Shown here piece after piece: positions 4,891-13,216 of a stretch of 26,313 nucleotides of DNA. Both the position numbers and the translations under genes were made by a program. The notes beneath the pieces are model-generated. The model saw only the letters and a program-made list of their open reading frames with translations. It searched no databases and was not told where the DNA came from. The stretch comes from an uncultured Eggerthella sp. (GTDB taxonomy: Bacteria > Actinomycetota > Coriobacteriia > Coriobacteriales > Eggerthellaceae), in assembly GCA_902464295.1 (NCBI GenBank), contig CABQIW010000026.1, forward strand, positions 1 through 26,313, given 5' to 3'. The first letter of the stretch is position 1. Every line of letters starts with the position of its first letter.

Positions 4891-7860
4891 CTAGATACTA
4901 TCGGCGCGCAACGCCTCGACCACGTTATCAGCCTTGCAGCGATGCATGCCATACGCCACAGAAGCCGCCATCGCTACTGCGGTCATGCCGATCGCGAGCA
5001 CCACATATCCCCACGGAAGGGTAAAGGTGAGTCCCCCGAGCGATTCACCGACCACAAGATAGAGCAGATAGGATATACCAGCCGATACGATGAGACCGGG
5101 AATCAGCCCTGCGATGCCAAAGCTCATGCATTCGTTCATGATCATGCGCCTGAACTGCTTGTTCGACATGCCGATCGACTTCATCACCGCAAATTCCCGG
5201 CGGCGCAAGATGAGCGAATTGGTGATGGTATTGAACACATTCGCAAGCGCGATCAGAGCGAGGATCACGGTGAAGAGCAAGCAGAACACGTTGACGATCG
5301 TTGCCATCATCTGAACCGACTCGCGCTCTTCGACGTGGTCGTTATACGATGAGAAAGCCAGATCGTACGGACATTCTTCGCTAAAGAACGCAGTGCTGCT
5401 CTTTGCGAGCTCTTCAGCCAATGCCGCATGATCCCCATCGCGCGAATCGAATTCGCTGGCAAAGGTCGGAGCCGTCAACCCGAATGCCTGACCTTGAGCA
5501 AGCGAGGCTGGCATGACCAAGCACAGGTGATCGCCCACCTTGCCCAAAACTGCCGGAGGTTCTTCAGCGAGCGCCGCGATATCCAGACCCGTCGAGGCAT
5601 AGTCGACCTCGTCGAGCGCGAGCATCTTCCCTTCTATATCATCAGCTGCAGCAGAGGACGCGACCGCACTGATGCTCCATTTCGCCGCCCCGTTATTGCT
5701 CGTTGCTTCTGGCTGCATCGTTATATGTGCAGGATAACGACCTTGATAGATGGCACTACTGAGCACTTGAGCCTCCCCTGTACCCTGCAAAGCTTCCATC
5801 AATTGATAGCGTGAGCCATCATTGCCATAGCAGCGAGAAACGCCGATCGCCCGCGGATGTTCGGGATCATAATACTCAGAGGGATCGAGCCCTAAGCTAC
5901 GGGCATACTCATCGAAGGAAGCATCATCGATATAGCTCATCTGGGCATAGAGCGCATAGTTGCCATCGGCGAGCTCTCCGCCCGTTTGTGAGTCTGCTGA
6001 GCGATACATGCTTCCCGCAACGCTATGAGGCACGATAAGCGATGCAGAATCGGTAAGCTTCCAGCCTTGCCCTTCAGCATTCGAAACTCCTGAAAGGCGA
6101 TCGTAGGCATCCGTGAAGATACGCACCTCTTCAGCGAAGCGTTCATTATCGCGCACAAACTGCTCGTTTGCGGTGGTCCGTTCGGTTCCATTTTCATTCA
6201 TTTGATCGAGCTGAACAACGACCGCAACTTCGCCTGCAGAAGCATTGCCGCCCGAAACGGCGCCGACAAGCGACCCAAGGAACGTATTCAGCGAACCTGC
6301 CGTCATCAAGAGCACGATGGCAAGCGCAAGCGATACCGCAGCGGTCTTACCCTTCGTCGTGCCACGCTTACGATTGATCGCTGCGAGCTTTCCGCCAATG
6401 CCGAACAACCTGCCCGAAATACCCCGCGACTTCCACAACCTCGCAGGAATGGTCGCCGATGCTGCAAGGCGTTTGCCGCGTTTGGATGCTTGCGACCCTC
6501 CCGATGATTTGAGCGAGTCGATGATGTTCGCCCTGCTCGCGCGCTTCGCGGGAATCCAGACTGAGAGCAGCACGGTAACGAGCGTAAGCACGGTCGTTGC
6601 GAGAATGACCCACGGATCGACGGACAAGCCGAAGGTTACGTCACCCACATTGCCCATCATCTTCGTGATAGCGGGACCGAGTGCAGCAAAGGTTATCGCG
6701 CATCCGCCGATCCCCACCAGAAGGCCGAGCGGAATGCCCACCACCGCAACGACGAGTGCTTCAAGAACGACCGCACGACGGAGTTGACGCCGCGTTGCTC
6801 CCACCGAAGAGAGCAGCCCAAACTGGCTCTTTCGCTCAGCAACCGAGATGGCGAAGGCGTTGAAGATGAGCGAGATGCACGCCACGATGATCACGATAGA
6901 GAGGATGAGCACCAAGCCATAGAACGTTGTCCAGATCGATGCATCGCTGCTTATTCCCATATAGCGCAAGAGCCCATTGTGAAGCTCGACCCGGTCGCCA
7001 GGGAACAATGCCTCTGCGTTATCCTGCACTTCTTCGGTATTCTGCACGCCCGACATCGTAAGGTAGACCTCAGCGAACGATACAGGGGTAGGTGTCTGAC
7101 TCCCTGCCGTGATCGCTACTGGTCCAACACCGCTATACAACGCATAGCCCAGTCGATCATAGAAGCCTACGACGGTATAGGTTTTGGTCTGCTTGTTCTC
7201 AAGCGTTTCATCAAGACCTGTGCCATCGACGTGCGCATCGAGGTATCCCATGGATGAATTGAGCTGCATACCAGGAGTTATCGTGTAGGTCTTCGCAGCC
7301 GAAGGATCGTCTTCGCCCGCGTCGATCTCGCCGAATTTCACACTGCTGCTACCACCAGCATCCTGCGCAATGCGCTCGCCCACCTGAAAGGTGACCTTAT
7401 CGCCGATGTTCACACCTTGCGAAGATTGCCAACCGTCGAAGAGTAAGATCTCGTTTTCGTTCTCAGGCAGCCTTCCTTCGCTCGTATGAATACCGAGCGT
7501 GGTTTCAATATCGCCTTCATAGGTAAGGATCGGCAGATACGATCCGAAGCGCTGTTTCTGCTTTTGTGTCAGTTCAGCGAATCCCAGATCATAGAGCGTC
7601 GCAATGTCGGTGACCGAGGGGTCATCCTGCGCATTCGCGAGCTCGCTTGCAAGAGTGCTCGTATCCTCTACCTGAACCTTCGCCATCCAGGTGCCGCTCG
7701 TTTCCACCTCACTCCTGTACAGGAAGCTCGTGAGCGACGTGTAGCTTGTAAGGACCGCAGTGAGCAGCGCTGCAGCAAGCGCAACGCCGATGATGGTCAC
7801 GATCGTGCGCGCTTTGTTCTCACGCAACGATTTCGTGGTGAAGTTGGTCATCACGTTCAT
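4891..7860 (-). CDS. ABC transporter permease, duplicated FtsX/MacB type
   Basis: This is a 989-residue integral membrane subunit. One TM segment lies near the N-terminus (about residues 18-42), followed by a large extracytoplasmic domain to about 310. Three TM segments (about 312-440) close the first FtsX half, where NAFAISVAERKSQFGLLSSVGATRRQL is the typical coupling-helix region. A second half repeats the plan: TM near 505-525, an extracytoplasmic domain to about 850, and three C-terminal TM segments with RRREFAVMKSIGMSNKQF. Such 8-TM type VII ABC permeases usually do not import substrates. They act in mechanotransmission, lipoprotein handling or antimicrobial-peptide resistance. Its ATG overlaps the ATPase stop by 4 bases (ATGA), so the two are translationally coupled. 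The substrate is unknown; the adjacent two-component system suggests a cell-envelope stress role. Confidence 0.92.
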   Translation of the reverse strand: MNVMTNFTTKSLRENKARTIVTIIGVALAAALLTAVLTSYTSLTSFLYRSEVETSGTWMAKVQVEDTSTLASELANAQDDPSVTDIATLYDLGFAELTQKQKQRFGSYLPILTYEGDIETTLGIHTSEGRLPENENEILLFDGWQSSQGVNIGDKVTFQVGERIAQDAGGSSSVKFGEIDAGEDDPSAAKTYTITPGMQLNSSMGYLDAHVDGTGLDETLENKQTKTYTVVGFYDRLGYALYSGVGPVAITAGSQTPTPVSFAEVYLTMSGVQNTEEVQDNAEALFPGDRVELHNGLLRYMGISSDASIWTTFYGLVLILSIVIIVACISLIFNAFAISVAERKSQFGLLSSVGATRRQLRRAVVLEALVVAVVGIPLGLLVGIGGCAITFAALGPAITKMMGNVGDVTFGLSVDPWVILATTVLTLVTVLLSVWIPAKRASRANIIDSLKSSGGSQASKRGKRLAASATIPARLWKSRGISGRLFGIGGKLAAINRKRGTTKGKTAAVSLALAIVLLMTAGSLNTFLGSLVGAVSGGNASAGEVAVVVQLDQMNENGTERTTANEQFVRDNERFAEEVRIFTDAYDRLSGVSNAEGQGWKLTDSASLIVPHSVAGSMYRSADSQTGGELADGNYALYAQMSYIDDASFDEYARSLGLDPSEYYDPEHPRAIGVSRCYGNDGSRYQLMEALQGTGEAQVLSSAIYQGRYPAHITMQPEATSNNGAAKWSISAVASSAAADDIEGKMLALDEVDYASTGLDIAALAEEPPAVLGKVGDHLCLVMPASLAQGQAFGLTAPTFASEFDSRDGDHAALAEELAKSSTAFFSEECPYDLAFSSYNDHVEERESVQMMATIVNVFCLLFTVILALIALANVFNTITNSLILRRREFAVMKSIGMSNKQFRRMIMNECMSFGIAGLIPGLIVSAGISYLLYLVVGESLGGLTFTLPWGYVVLAIGMTAVAMAASVAYGMHRCKADNVVEALRADSI

Positions 7861-8540
7861 CGTCGGATCCTCTCATCGCGGGCGATGCGGCCGTCCTCGA
7901 TGGCGATGATACGATCAGCAGCGAGTGCGATCTCTTCATCATGCGTGATCACGATCATCGTCTGGCCGAATTCGCGATTCGAGTCGCGCAAAAGCTGCAT
8001 GATCTCACAGCTGTTGTGCGTATCGAGATTGCCGGTCGGCTCATCAGCGAGCACGACCGATGGCGCATTCATGAGCGCACGGCCGATCGCCACACGCTGT
8101 TGCTGTCCACCAGAGAGTTGGCGCGGCAGATGCCCTTCGCGACCATGAAGCGAAAGACGGGTCAAGAGCGACTCGAGCCGCTGTGTGTTCACCTTGCGCC
8201 CATCGAGCGCAACAGGCAGGGTCATATTCTCGACCACATTGAGAACAGGGACCAAATTGTAGAACTGATACACGAGTCCCACTTCGCGGCGACGGAAGAC
8301 CGCAAGCTCTTCATCGCTGCGCGAATAGACATCGACACCATTGAGCAGGACGCTGCCAGAAGTAGGACGATCGACCCCGCCGATCAAATGTAGAAGCGTC
8401 GACTTGCCCGAACCAGACGACCCGATGATCGCGATGAATTCGCCTTCTTCCACGCTGAAGCTCACATCATCGAGCGCACGCGTGGCGGTTTCGCCCTCTC
8501 CATACACCTTCGTGAGATGCTCAACTTTCAAGATTTCCAT
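7857..8540 (-). CDS. ABC transporter ATP-binding protein (MacB/LolD/BceA type)
   Basis: This 227-residue cytoplasmic ATPase partners the permease encoded immediately downstream. Walker A is GSSGSGKS at residues 40-47, the Q-loop is around YQF (91-93), the signature LSGGQ is at 142-146, Walker B is VVLADE at 162-167 and the H-loop His is H200. All catalytic features are intact. The sequence around GLVYQFYNLVPVLNVVENMTLPV is typical of the MacB/LolD/BceA group that pairs with FtsX-type permeases. The ATG at 8540 is preceded by AAAGGA about 7 bases away. The stop overlaps the permease start. A promoter-like site (8602-8631) and four 18-bp repeats (8670-8741) separate it from the histidine kinase gene, suggesting its own regulated promoter. 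Confidence 0.95.
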   Translation of the reverse strand: MEILKVEHLTKVYGEGETATRALDDVSFSVEEGEFIAIIGSSGSGKSTLLHLIGGVDRPTSGSVLLNGVDVYSRSDEELAVFRRREVGLVYQFYNLVPVLNVVENMTLPVALDGRKVNTQRLESLLTRLSLHGREGHLPRQLSGGQQQRVAIGRALMNAPSVVLADEPTGNLDTHNSCEIMQLLRDSNREFGQTMIVITHDEEIALAADRIIAIEDGRIARDERIRR

Positions 8541-8601
8541 GGTGGAATCCTTTCCTTTTTATGAGTTAGCAAGAATAAGTATGGAGAGGCAAGCTGTCCT
8601 G

Positions 8602-8631
8602 CCTATAACGCGCGTATTACGGTTTTGTCAT
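8602..8631 (-). promoter_or_regulatory. Promoter for the ABC transporter genes
   Basis: On the minus strand, ATGACA (complement of 8626-8631, 5 of 6 to TTGACA) and TATAGG (complement of 8602-8607, 4 of 6 to TATAAT) are separated by 18 bp. The predicted start near 8595 lies about 55 bases before the ATPase ATG at 8540. The four 18-bp repeats lie directly upstream, where an activator would bind. Confidence 0.5.
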
Positions 8632-8669
8632 GCGACTTTTCGTGTGCTTCTTCGCGCCTGCAGGCCATG

Positions 8670-8741
8670 TTCATCCTGCGATGTGCTTTCATCCTGCAGC
8701 ACACTTTCATCTTAAAGCGCGCTTTCATGCCGCTGCTACAC
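8670..8741. repeat. Four tandem 18-bp direct repeats (candidate regulator-binding array)
   Basis: TTCAT recurs at 8670, 8688, 8706 and 8724, exactly every 18 bp. Units 1 and 2 share TTCATCCTGC and all four resemble TTCATCCTGCARYRYRCT on the + strand (GATGAA on the minus strand). Within the array, AAAGCGCGCTTT (8714-8725) is a perfect palindrome, and TGTGCT/AGCACA (8682-8687, 8698-8703) is an inverted pair. The array starts at the kinase stop codon and lies upstream of the predicted ABC promoter. Confidence 0.7.
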
Positions 8742-9743
8742 CACGAGCTTCGGGAACGCAATCTGAAAGTGCGCTCCCCCTTCGGGGTTATTCGCTACGC
8801 GCAGCGTGCCTTCCTGTGCCGAAACGAGCGCTTGCGCAAGTGAAAGCCCGATGCCAAAACCGCTCGTTTGGTCAGCATGTTCGTTGTCTTGCGCTCGGCC
8901 GCGATAGAAGCGATCGAACACATGGGGCAGATCGGCTGGATCGATCCCCGATCCTGAATCCCTGATATCGATCGTTGTTGCCAACACGTCTTCTCGAGCA
9001 GTGATCTCGATCGAACCTCCCGCAGGCGTATGCTCCATGCAGTTCTTCACGATGTTCTCGACCGCCTCTGCAGTCCAAAGAAGATCACCCTCGAACGAAG
9101 ACTCCTGGTCAAGATCCACCACCAGGTTCACATCGTGCAAGTCCAGCGCAGGCTCGAGCGGCGCGATCGCGCGCCGGATGGTCTCCGCGCATGACGAAGG
9201 CTTCGATTCGACACGCATCGATCCTGCATCGATCTTCGCGATCTTCAAGAGTGCGGTCACCAGCCACGAAACGCGCTCGATCATGGATTCGAGCTTGCGC
9301 ACTGCTCGTTTGCGCTCGGTCTCGTTCTCTGCGCGCTCGATAGAAGGGAGCATGAGCGTGATAGCCGTGAGCGGTGTCCTGATCTGGTGCGATATATCTG
9401 CGAGCGAGTTTGCGAGCGCATTGCGTTCCGCCTCGAGCTGTTCGGTCGTTCGTGCGAGGCGTGCGACCATCTTCTGCAGCTCGTTCGTGAGCACCGCAAC
9501 GTCACCTTCGCTCGAAGTAGAGAAATCGATACGTCGGCCGTTATGGAGCACTTCGTCGATCTCGCCAGCAAGACGCTTGATCTGCTGATGTCGCGCTAAT
9601 GAAACCACTATGAAGAATGCTGCGGCAGCCAGCCCGGTCAGTATCACCCAGAATTTGCTTTCCGCTGGAGCAGCAAGCGCGAACACGACAACGATCGCCA
9701 CGAGCGCTATGCACTGCCAGGTGAATGTTCTTGATGAACCCAT
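8736..9743 (-). CDS. Sensor histidine kinase, small two-TM type
   Basis: This membrane histidine kinase autophosphorylates on H119 (SHQIRTPLT, residues 118-126) and should pass phosphate to the regulator encoded just upstream. Two TM segments (about 10-25 and 30-50) are joined by only a few residues, so there is no real extracellular sensor domain. Kinases like this usually sense in the membrane or through a partner ABC transporter. A HAMP-like linker, DHp helix, N-box (NIVKNCMEHTPAG), G1 box (DSGSGIDPADL), F-box (VFDRFYRG) and the G-rich FGIGLSLAQAL are present. I chose the ATG at 9743, one base after the regulator stop, because AAGGTGGGTGAG sits just upstream. A start at 9773 would overlap the regulator by 29 bases and add ten residues. 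Length 335. Confidence 0.92.
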   Translation of the reverse strand: MGSSRTFTWQCIALVAIVVVFALAAPAESKFWVILTGLAAAAFFIVVSLARHQQIKRLAGEIDEVLHNGRRIDFSTSSEGDVAVLTNELQKMVARLARTTEQLEAERNALANSLADISHQIRTPLTAITLMLPSIERAENETERKRAVRKLESMIERVSWLVTALLKIAKIDAGSMRVESKPSSCAETIRRAIAPLEPALDLHDVNLVVDLDQESSFEGDLLWTAEAVENIVKNCMEHTPAGGSIEITAREDVLATTIDIRDSGSGIDPADLPHVFDRFYRGRAQDNEHADQTSGFGIGLSLAQALVSAQEGTLRVANNPEGGAHFQIAFPKLVV

Positions 9744-9744
9744 G

Positions 9745-10416
9745 CTACTCACCCACCTTGTAGCCGAGACCACGCACCGTGATGATGATCTCGGGTTCGC
9801 TCGGATCGGTCTCGATCTTCTCGCGTAAACGCTTCACATACACATTGAGCGCATTATCGGAAACGTATTCGCCAGCGCTATCCCAAATGGCATCACGCAG
9901 TACCTCGCGCGTGACGAGCTTTCCCTTATGCTGGAAGAAGAAGAGCAGCAGGCGGTATTCGAGGGCAGAGAGAAAGAGCTCCTTGCCCGCCTTAGTCACA
10001 GCGCCTGATGCAGGATCGACGCGAACGTCTCCCACCAACAACGCGCCCTCAGCAGGATGCGCCCGTCGCAGGGCACTACGAATGCGAGAAACGAGCTCGC
10101 GGGCCCGAAACGGTTTAGCGATGTAGTCGACCGCGCCCATATCGAGACCTGCCACCGTGGAGTATTCATCATCGGAAGCGGTAAGAAAGATCACAGGCAT
10201 CTCGGGAGCTGCTTCACGGGCGGCCGCGCATACCGCGAACCCGTTACCCTGAGGCAGCGTGACATCGAGCAGTGCGATATCGAAGGTCGTGCGTGATAAT
10301 GCTTCGCACGCCGCATCCTGCGTCGCACAAGCTTGAACGCTGAATCCTTCACTGTGAAGCAGATCGGTAAGCGCGCTTACGATCGAAGCGTCGTCTTCAA
10401 CGAGCAAGATGTTCAT
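9745..10416 (-). CDS. OmpR/PhoB-family response regulator
   Basis: This 223-residue cytoplasmic transcription factor has a receiver domain (residues 1 to about 118) with acidic pocket D8/D9, phospho-acceptor D51 (LLDV), T79 and K101 (AKPF). A winged-helix DNA-binding domain follows (about 125-222), containing ALEYRLLLFFFQHKGKLVTREVL-type sequence and the recognition region DNALNVYVKRLREKIE. It is the first gene of the minus-strand regulator-kinase-ATPase-permease array, and its stop lies one base from the kinase start. By analogy with BceRS- or VncRS-type modules it probably activates the downstream ABC genes, with the 18-bp repeats at 8670-8741 as the best candidate binding site. That target is inference. 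Confidence 0.94.
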   Translation of the reverse strand: MNILLVEDDASIVSALTDLLHSEGFSVQACATQDAACEALSRTTFDIALLDVTLPQGNGFAVCAAAREAAPEMPVIFLTASDDEYSTVAGLDMGAVDYIAKPFRARELVSRIRSALRRAHPAEGALLVGDVRVDPASGAVTKAGKELFLSALEYRLLLFFFQHKGKLVTREVLRDAIWDSAGEYVSDNALNVYVKRLREKIETDPSEPEIIITVRGLGYKVGE

Positions 10417-10615
10417 GGCTCTCCCCTATTCGCTTACGTTCTCTCACCACAACCATCATACCTGCCCTCTTGCGGGCGCGACCCAGCAGCTTTGATTCAC
10501 TTACACATTAGTAATGATATTTGCAGCCACTTCGCCTACCTAAAAAGCAGATAAGGAGCTATCAGCCATGCCGTTGATCAAGATAATAGCGTCCGTCATT
10601 AAGCCACTTTAAGTA

Positions 10616-11605
10616 TTACTTCTTTCGGGTACGCCACCAATGAGCGATGCCGTTGAACAGGCCCACAACGAACGGGATGCTCACGAGCACGATCCATCCA
10701 GGATGCGCATAACCGCCCAAAGCAAGCAAAATGAAGACCTCGATCGCGATAGCTGAATAGAGCGCGCTGAAGAAGGCGCACACCCGCTTTCCAAAGAACA
10801 GGCCACCAAGAGCATAGTACACCGGGATCGAAAGGAAGAATCCGATTCCCGAAAACCATGCACCAGGAATACCGCTGATCAATCCGAATGCGAAATACGC
10901 GAGAATTGCGAGCAGCGGATAGGGGAAAACATTCCAATTGCGCCATGCTGGATTTGGATGCTTCCTCTTCGATCCATCCCAATGCGCATGCGCATCGCGC
11001 CAGTCATCGTAGTGATGATCGTTTACGCGAATTCCATCCCAACCAACATGAACCTCATCTCCGTGACTGCCATTCTTTACATGAACACCGTCTTTCCAAC
11101 TTATGTGGACAGAATCGCCCTTCTCATTGCTCTCAATGTGAACGCCATCGGGCCCGATGTGAACATCATCGCTCTTATGGTGGGAGCCACCGCTTTCTCC
11201 TGCGGTATCTGCAGCTTCAGTAGGCTGATTTATTGATGAATCATTCGATTCATCCCCACCATTCTCATGGACTTGCGCTGCCTCCGCAGAAGCGCCCTCA
11301 CAGGCGGTCGTAGTACTGCTGTCCTTTTGATCACACGCAACTCCCGCAAACACTTCCGCTTCAAAACCGGACGCACCATCAAGATCATCTTCGCTGATTT
11401 CGACATCCTTATACAAAAGATCGTCCAAGGAAACGCCGTAGAGTTGCGCAAGCGCGATCAGATTATCTGTGTCAGGCGAAGATTCGGAACGCTCCCACTT
11501 AGAAACCGCCTGTCTGCTCACACCAAGCTCAAGCGCGAGCGCCTCTTGAGAAAAGCCCGCTCGCTTGCGCCTATCAGCCAACCGCTTTGCCATGTCTATA
11601 TTCAT
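10616..11605 (-). CDS. Membrane-bound XRE-family regulator with His/Asp-rich repeat region
   Basis: An N-terminal XRE helix-turn-helix (residues about 5-63, FSQEALALELGVSRQAVSKWE) is followed by an acidic linker. Next comes a His/Asp-rich segment (about 135-215) built from short repeats of the form VHI-GPDGVHI, VHISWKDGVHV and VHVGWDGIRV, with 13 His in about 77 residues. Then come four hydrophobic TM segments in the C-terminal 100 residues. It is presumably a membrane-tethered DNA-binding protein that responds to an envelope or metal signal through the repeat region; the ligand is unknown. I chose the ATG at 11605 (MNIDMAK) because AAGGA lies 5 bases upstream; the upstream ATG at 11620 has a poorer site. 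It is divergent from the ThrE pair, with a 291-base region between them. Confidence 0.88.
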   Translation of the reverse strand: MNIDMAKRLADRRKRAGFSQEALALELGVSRQAVSKWERSESSPDTDNLIALAQLYGVSLDDLLYKDVEISEDDLDGASGFEAEVFAGVACDQKDSSTTTACEGASAEAAQVHENGGDESNDSSINQPTEAADTAGESGGSHHKSDDVHIGPDGVHIESNEKGDSVHISWKDGVHVKNGSHGDEVHVGWDGIRVNDHHYDDWRDAHAHWDGSKRKHPNPAWRNWNVFPYPLLAILAYFAFGLISGIPGAWFSGIGFFLSIPVYYALGGLFFGKRVCAFFSALYSAIAIEVFILLALGGYAHPGWIVLVSIPFVVGLFNGIAHWWRTRKK

Positions 11606-11707
11606 ACTATTCCTTCGCATTGATGCTCTTTCCTACCAGAATAGAGTATTCGAGCAGGAAAATCCGCACCACCGATTCTAGTTTGCAATTCCGCAACTAT
11701 CGGTTGC

Positions 11708-11738
11708 TCCCAAATTTAGACGAAAATAATCCCAAATT
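11708..11738. promoter_or_regulatory. Direct repeat TCCCAAATT spaced 22 bp (candidate operator)
   Basis: TCCCAAATT occurs at 11708-11716 and 11730-11738, exactly 22 bp apart, which places both copies on the same face of the helix. A nearby inverted pair, GCAAC/GTTGC, flanks it on the left (about 11692-11706). The pair sits in the divergent region between the XRE regulator and the ThrE genes, so it could control either. No convincing -10/-35 pair was identified. Confidence 0.4.
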
Positions 11739-11896
11739 GTCGGCTCGTTCACCGATCTAAAACAAAACGCCGATCACCCTTTTCCTCTGGAAGAATAGAG
11801 GCAGGATAGAAGCGATCACTCCTCACGGGAAGCAAAGAGCACAACTGCTTACCCCACGACATGAGAATTTATTCGAACTTGGCACGAGGGCACACG

Positions 11897-12709
11897 ATGA
11901 CCACAGCTGTCGAAAGCAAGCAAGATGCAACCAAGCAGTCTCAAAAAGAACAACTTGAGACGTTCTCGTGCATGCTCGATATTGGCGAGGCTATGCTTGC
12001 CGCCGGTGCCGATGTGGACACCGTTGAAGACATCTTGGTCAAGATGGGTAAAGCCTATGGCGCTTACAAGATGGATGTATTGGTGATCACCGAACTCATC
12101 ATCGCCACCGCAACGATGCCGGGCCACAACGAGCACACATTGAGCAGGCGCATCCTCAATGAAGGCAGTACGAACTTCGATCGACTCGAAGCCCTTACCG
12201 ATCTTTGCAAATCATACTGTCAAAGCCCGATTCCTGCAGATGATCTGCGCAAAAGCCTGCAGCGTATCAAAGGAAAGCCATTCCCAAAGGTCTCGCTCTA
12301 TCTGGGTGGCGCACTTGCAGCAGGCGGGTTCGCCATCTTCTTTGGAGGATCGCTCATCGACGGGCTCGTTTCCGCCTTTTTTGCACTGGGCATTTGCTTT
12401 TGCATCAAGCATTTTCAGAAGCTCACACCTAATGCGATGGTCTTCAACTTCCTCACGTCATTTATCTTCGGCATTCTTATCTGCCTTGCCTCAAAGCCCA
12501 TTCCAGCGATCAATATCGACATGGTCATCATCGGCGTGATCATGCTCCTCATCCCTGGTGTAGCAATGACCAATGCAACGCGCGACATGCTCTCAGGGGC
12601 AACGATATCGGGTGTCATGCGCTTTATCGAGAGTCTCTTTCTCGCCACTTCACTCGTGCTGGGATTCATGGGCGCACTTTGGCTAGCCAGTCTTTGCGGG
12701 GTGATCTAA
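11897..12709 (+). CDS. Threonine/serine exporter, large (N-terminal ThrE) subunit
   Basis: This 270-residue integral membrane protein has a cytoplasmic N-terminal region with the family's charged signature GADVDTVEDIL and five or so TM helices from about residue 130 onward (YLGGALAAGGFAIFFGG onward). In Corynebacterium glutamicum ThrE, both halves are fused in one protein that exports threonine and serine using the proton-motive force. Here the halves are separate genes, as in many Firmicutes and Actinobacteria. I prefer the ATG at 11897, which has GAGG 7 bases upstream; an ATG at 11861 would add twelve residues with no good ribosome site. The stop TAA directly abuts the ATG of the next gene, so the subunits are translationally coupled. 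Confidence 0.88.
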   Translation: MTTAVESKQDATKQSQKEQLETFSCMLDIGEAMLAAGADVDTVEDILVKMGKAYGAYKMDVLVITELIIATATMPGHNEHTLSRRILNEGSTNFDRLEALTDLCKSYCQSPIPADDLRKSLQRIKGKPFPKVSLYLGGALAAGGFAIFFGGSLIDGLVSAFFALGICFCIKHFQKLTPNAMVFNFLTSFIFGILICLASKPIPAINIDMVIIGVIMLLIPGVAMTNATRDMLSGATISGVMRFIESLFLATSLVLGFMGALWLASLCGVI

Positions 12710-13213
12710 ATGGAGTGGAGCGAGTTTCTCTTCAAGATAGCCATCACCTTCATCGCAGCGCTTGGCTTCGCCCTGTTCTATAACGTGCGAAAATGCCACG
12801 TGCTCTATGCGACCATCGGCGGCGTTATCACCTGGATCATCTACTTCATACTTCACAGCATGAATGCAGGTTTGCTCCCCTCATGCCTGATCGCTTCGAT
12901 GTTCGCAGCTATTTATGCCGAGATCCTCGCGCATGTCTATAAGACCCCTACAGCGGTATTCTTCCTTATTTCCGTGATCCCGCTCGTTCCTGGTCGTGGT
13001 CTCTACTACACCATGTTCTACGCAGTAAGCACAAATTGGGAGCAATGCGGAGCCTTCGCGCTTTCAACCTTCGAAAGCGCTGCGGGCATTGCGCTTGGCA
13101 TCTGCGCGATCGGAGCGGTCGTGCAAACGTGGATCGCCTTCAAGAAACACGCCGAGAAGCTCGCACACAAGCAAGCGCAAAAGATCAAACACCACAAGGC
13201 AAAAAAGGAATAA
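12710..13213 (+). CDS. Threonine/serine exporter, small (C-terminal ThrE/ThrB-like, DUF3815) subunit
   Basis: This 167-residue membrane protein has about four or five TM helices: FKIAITFIAALGFALFYNV, VLYATIGGVITWIIYFIL, AGLLPSCLIASMFAAIYAEI, FFLISVIPLVPG and AAGIALGICAIGAVVQTWIAF. VIPLVPGRGLYYTMF matches the conserved PLVPG core of this subunit. The C-terminal tail is strongly basic (KHAEKLAHKQAQKIKHHKAKKE) and cytoplasmic by the positive-inside rule. The start codon follows the upstream stop with no gap. The gene converges on the large adhesin gene with only three bases between the two stop codons and no separate terminator between them. Confidence 0.88.
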   Translation: MEWSEFLFKIAITFIAALGFALFYNVRKCHVLYATIGGVITWIIYFILHSMNAGLLPSCLIASMFAAIYAEILAHVYKTPTAVFFLISVIPLVPGRGLYYTMFYAVSTNWEQCGAFALSTFESAAGIALGICAIGAVVQTWIAFKKHAEKLAHKQAQKIKHHKAKKE

Positions 13214-13216
13214 GGA

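Noticed and set aside
8625..8843. Possible small protein with hexapeptide repeats (FILRCA, FILQHT, FILKRA) on the + strand
   Set aside because: The repeat arises from the 18-bp DNA array, there is no convincing ribosome site, and the frame runs into the antisense of the kinase gene. A regulatory array is the simpler reading.
9744..9773. Upstream start for the histidine kinase at 9773
   Set aside because: It would overlap the regulator coding region by 29 bases; the ATG at 9743 is directly behind a good ribosome site and one base past the regulator stop.
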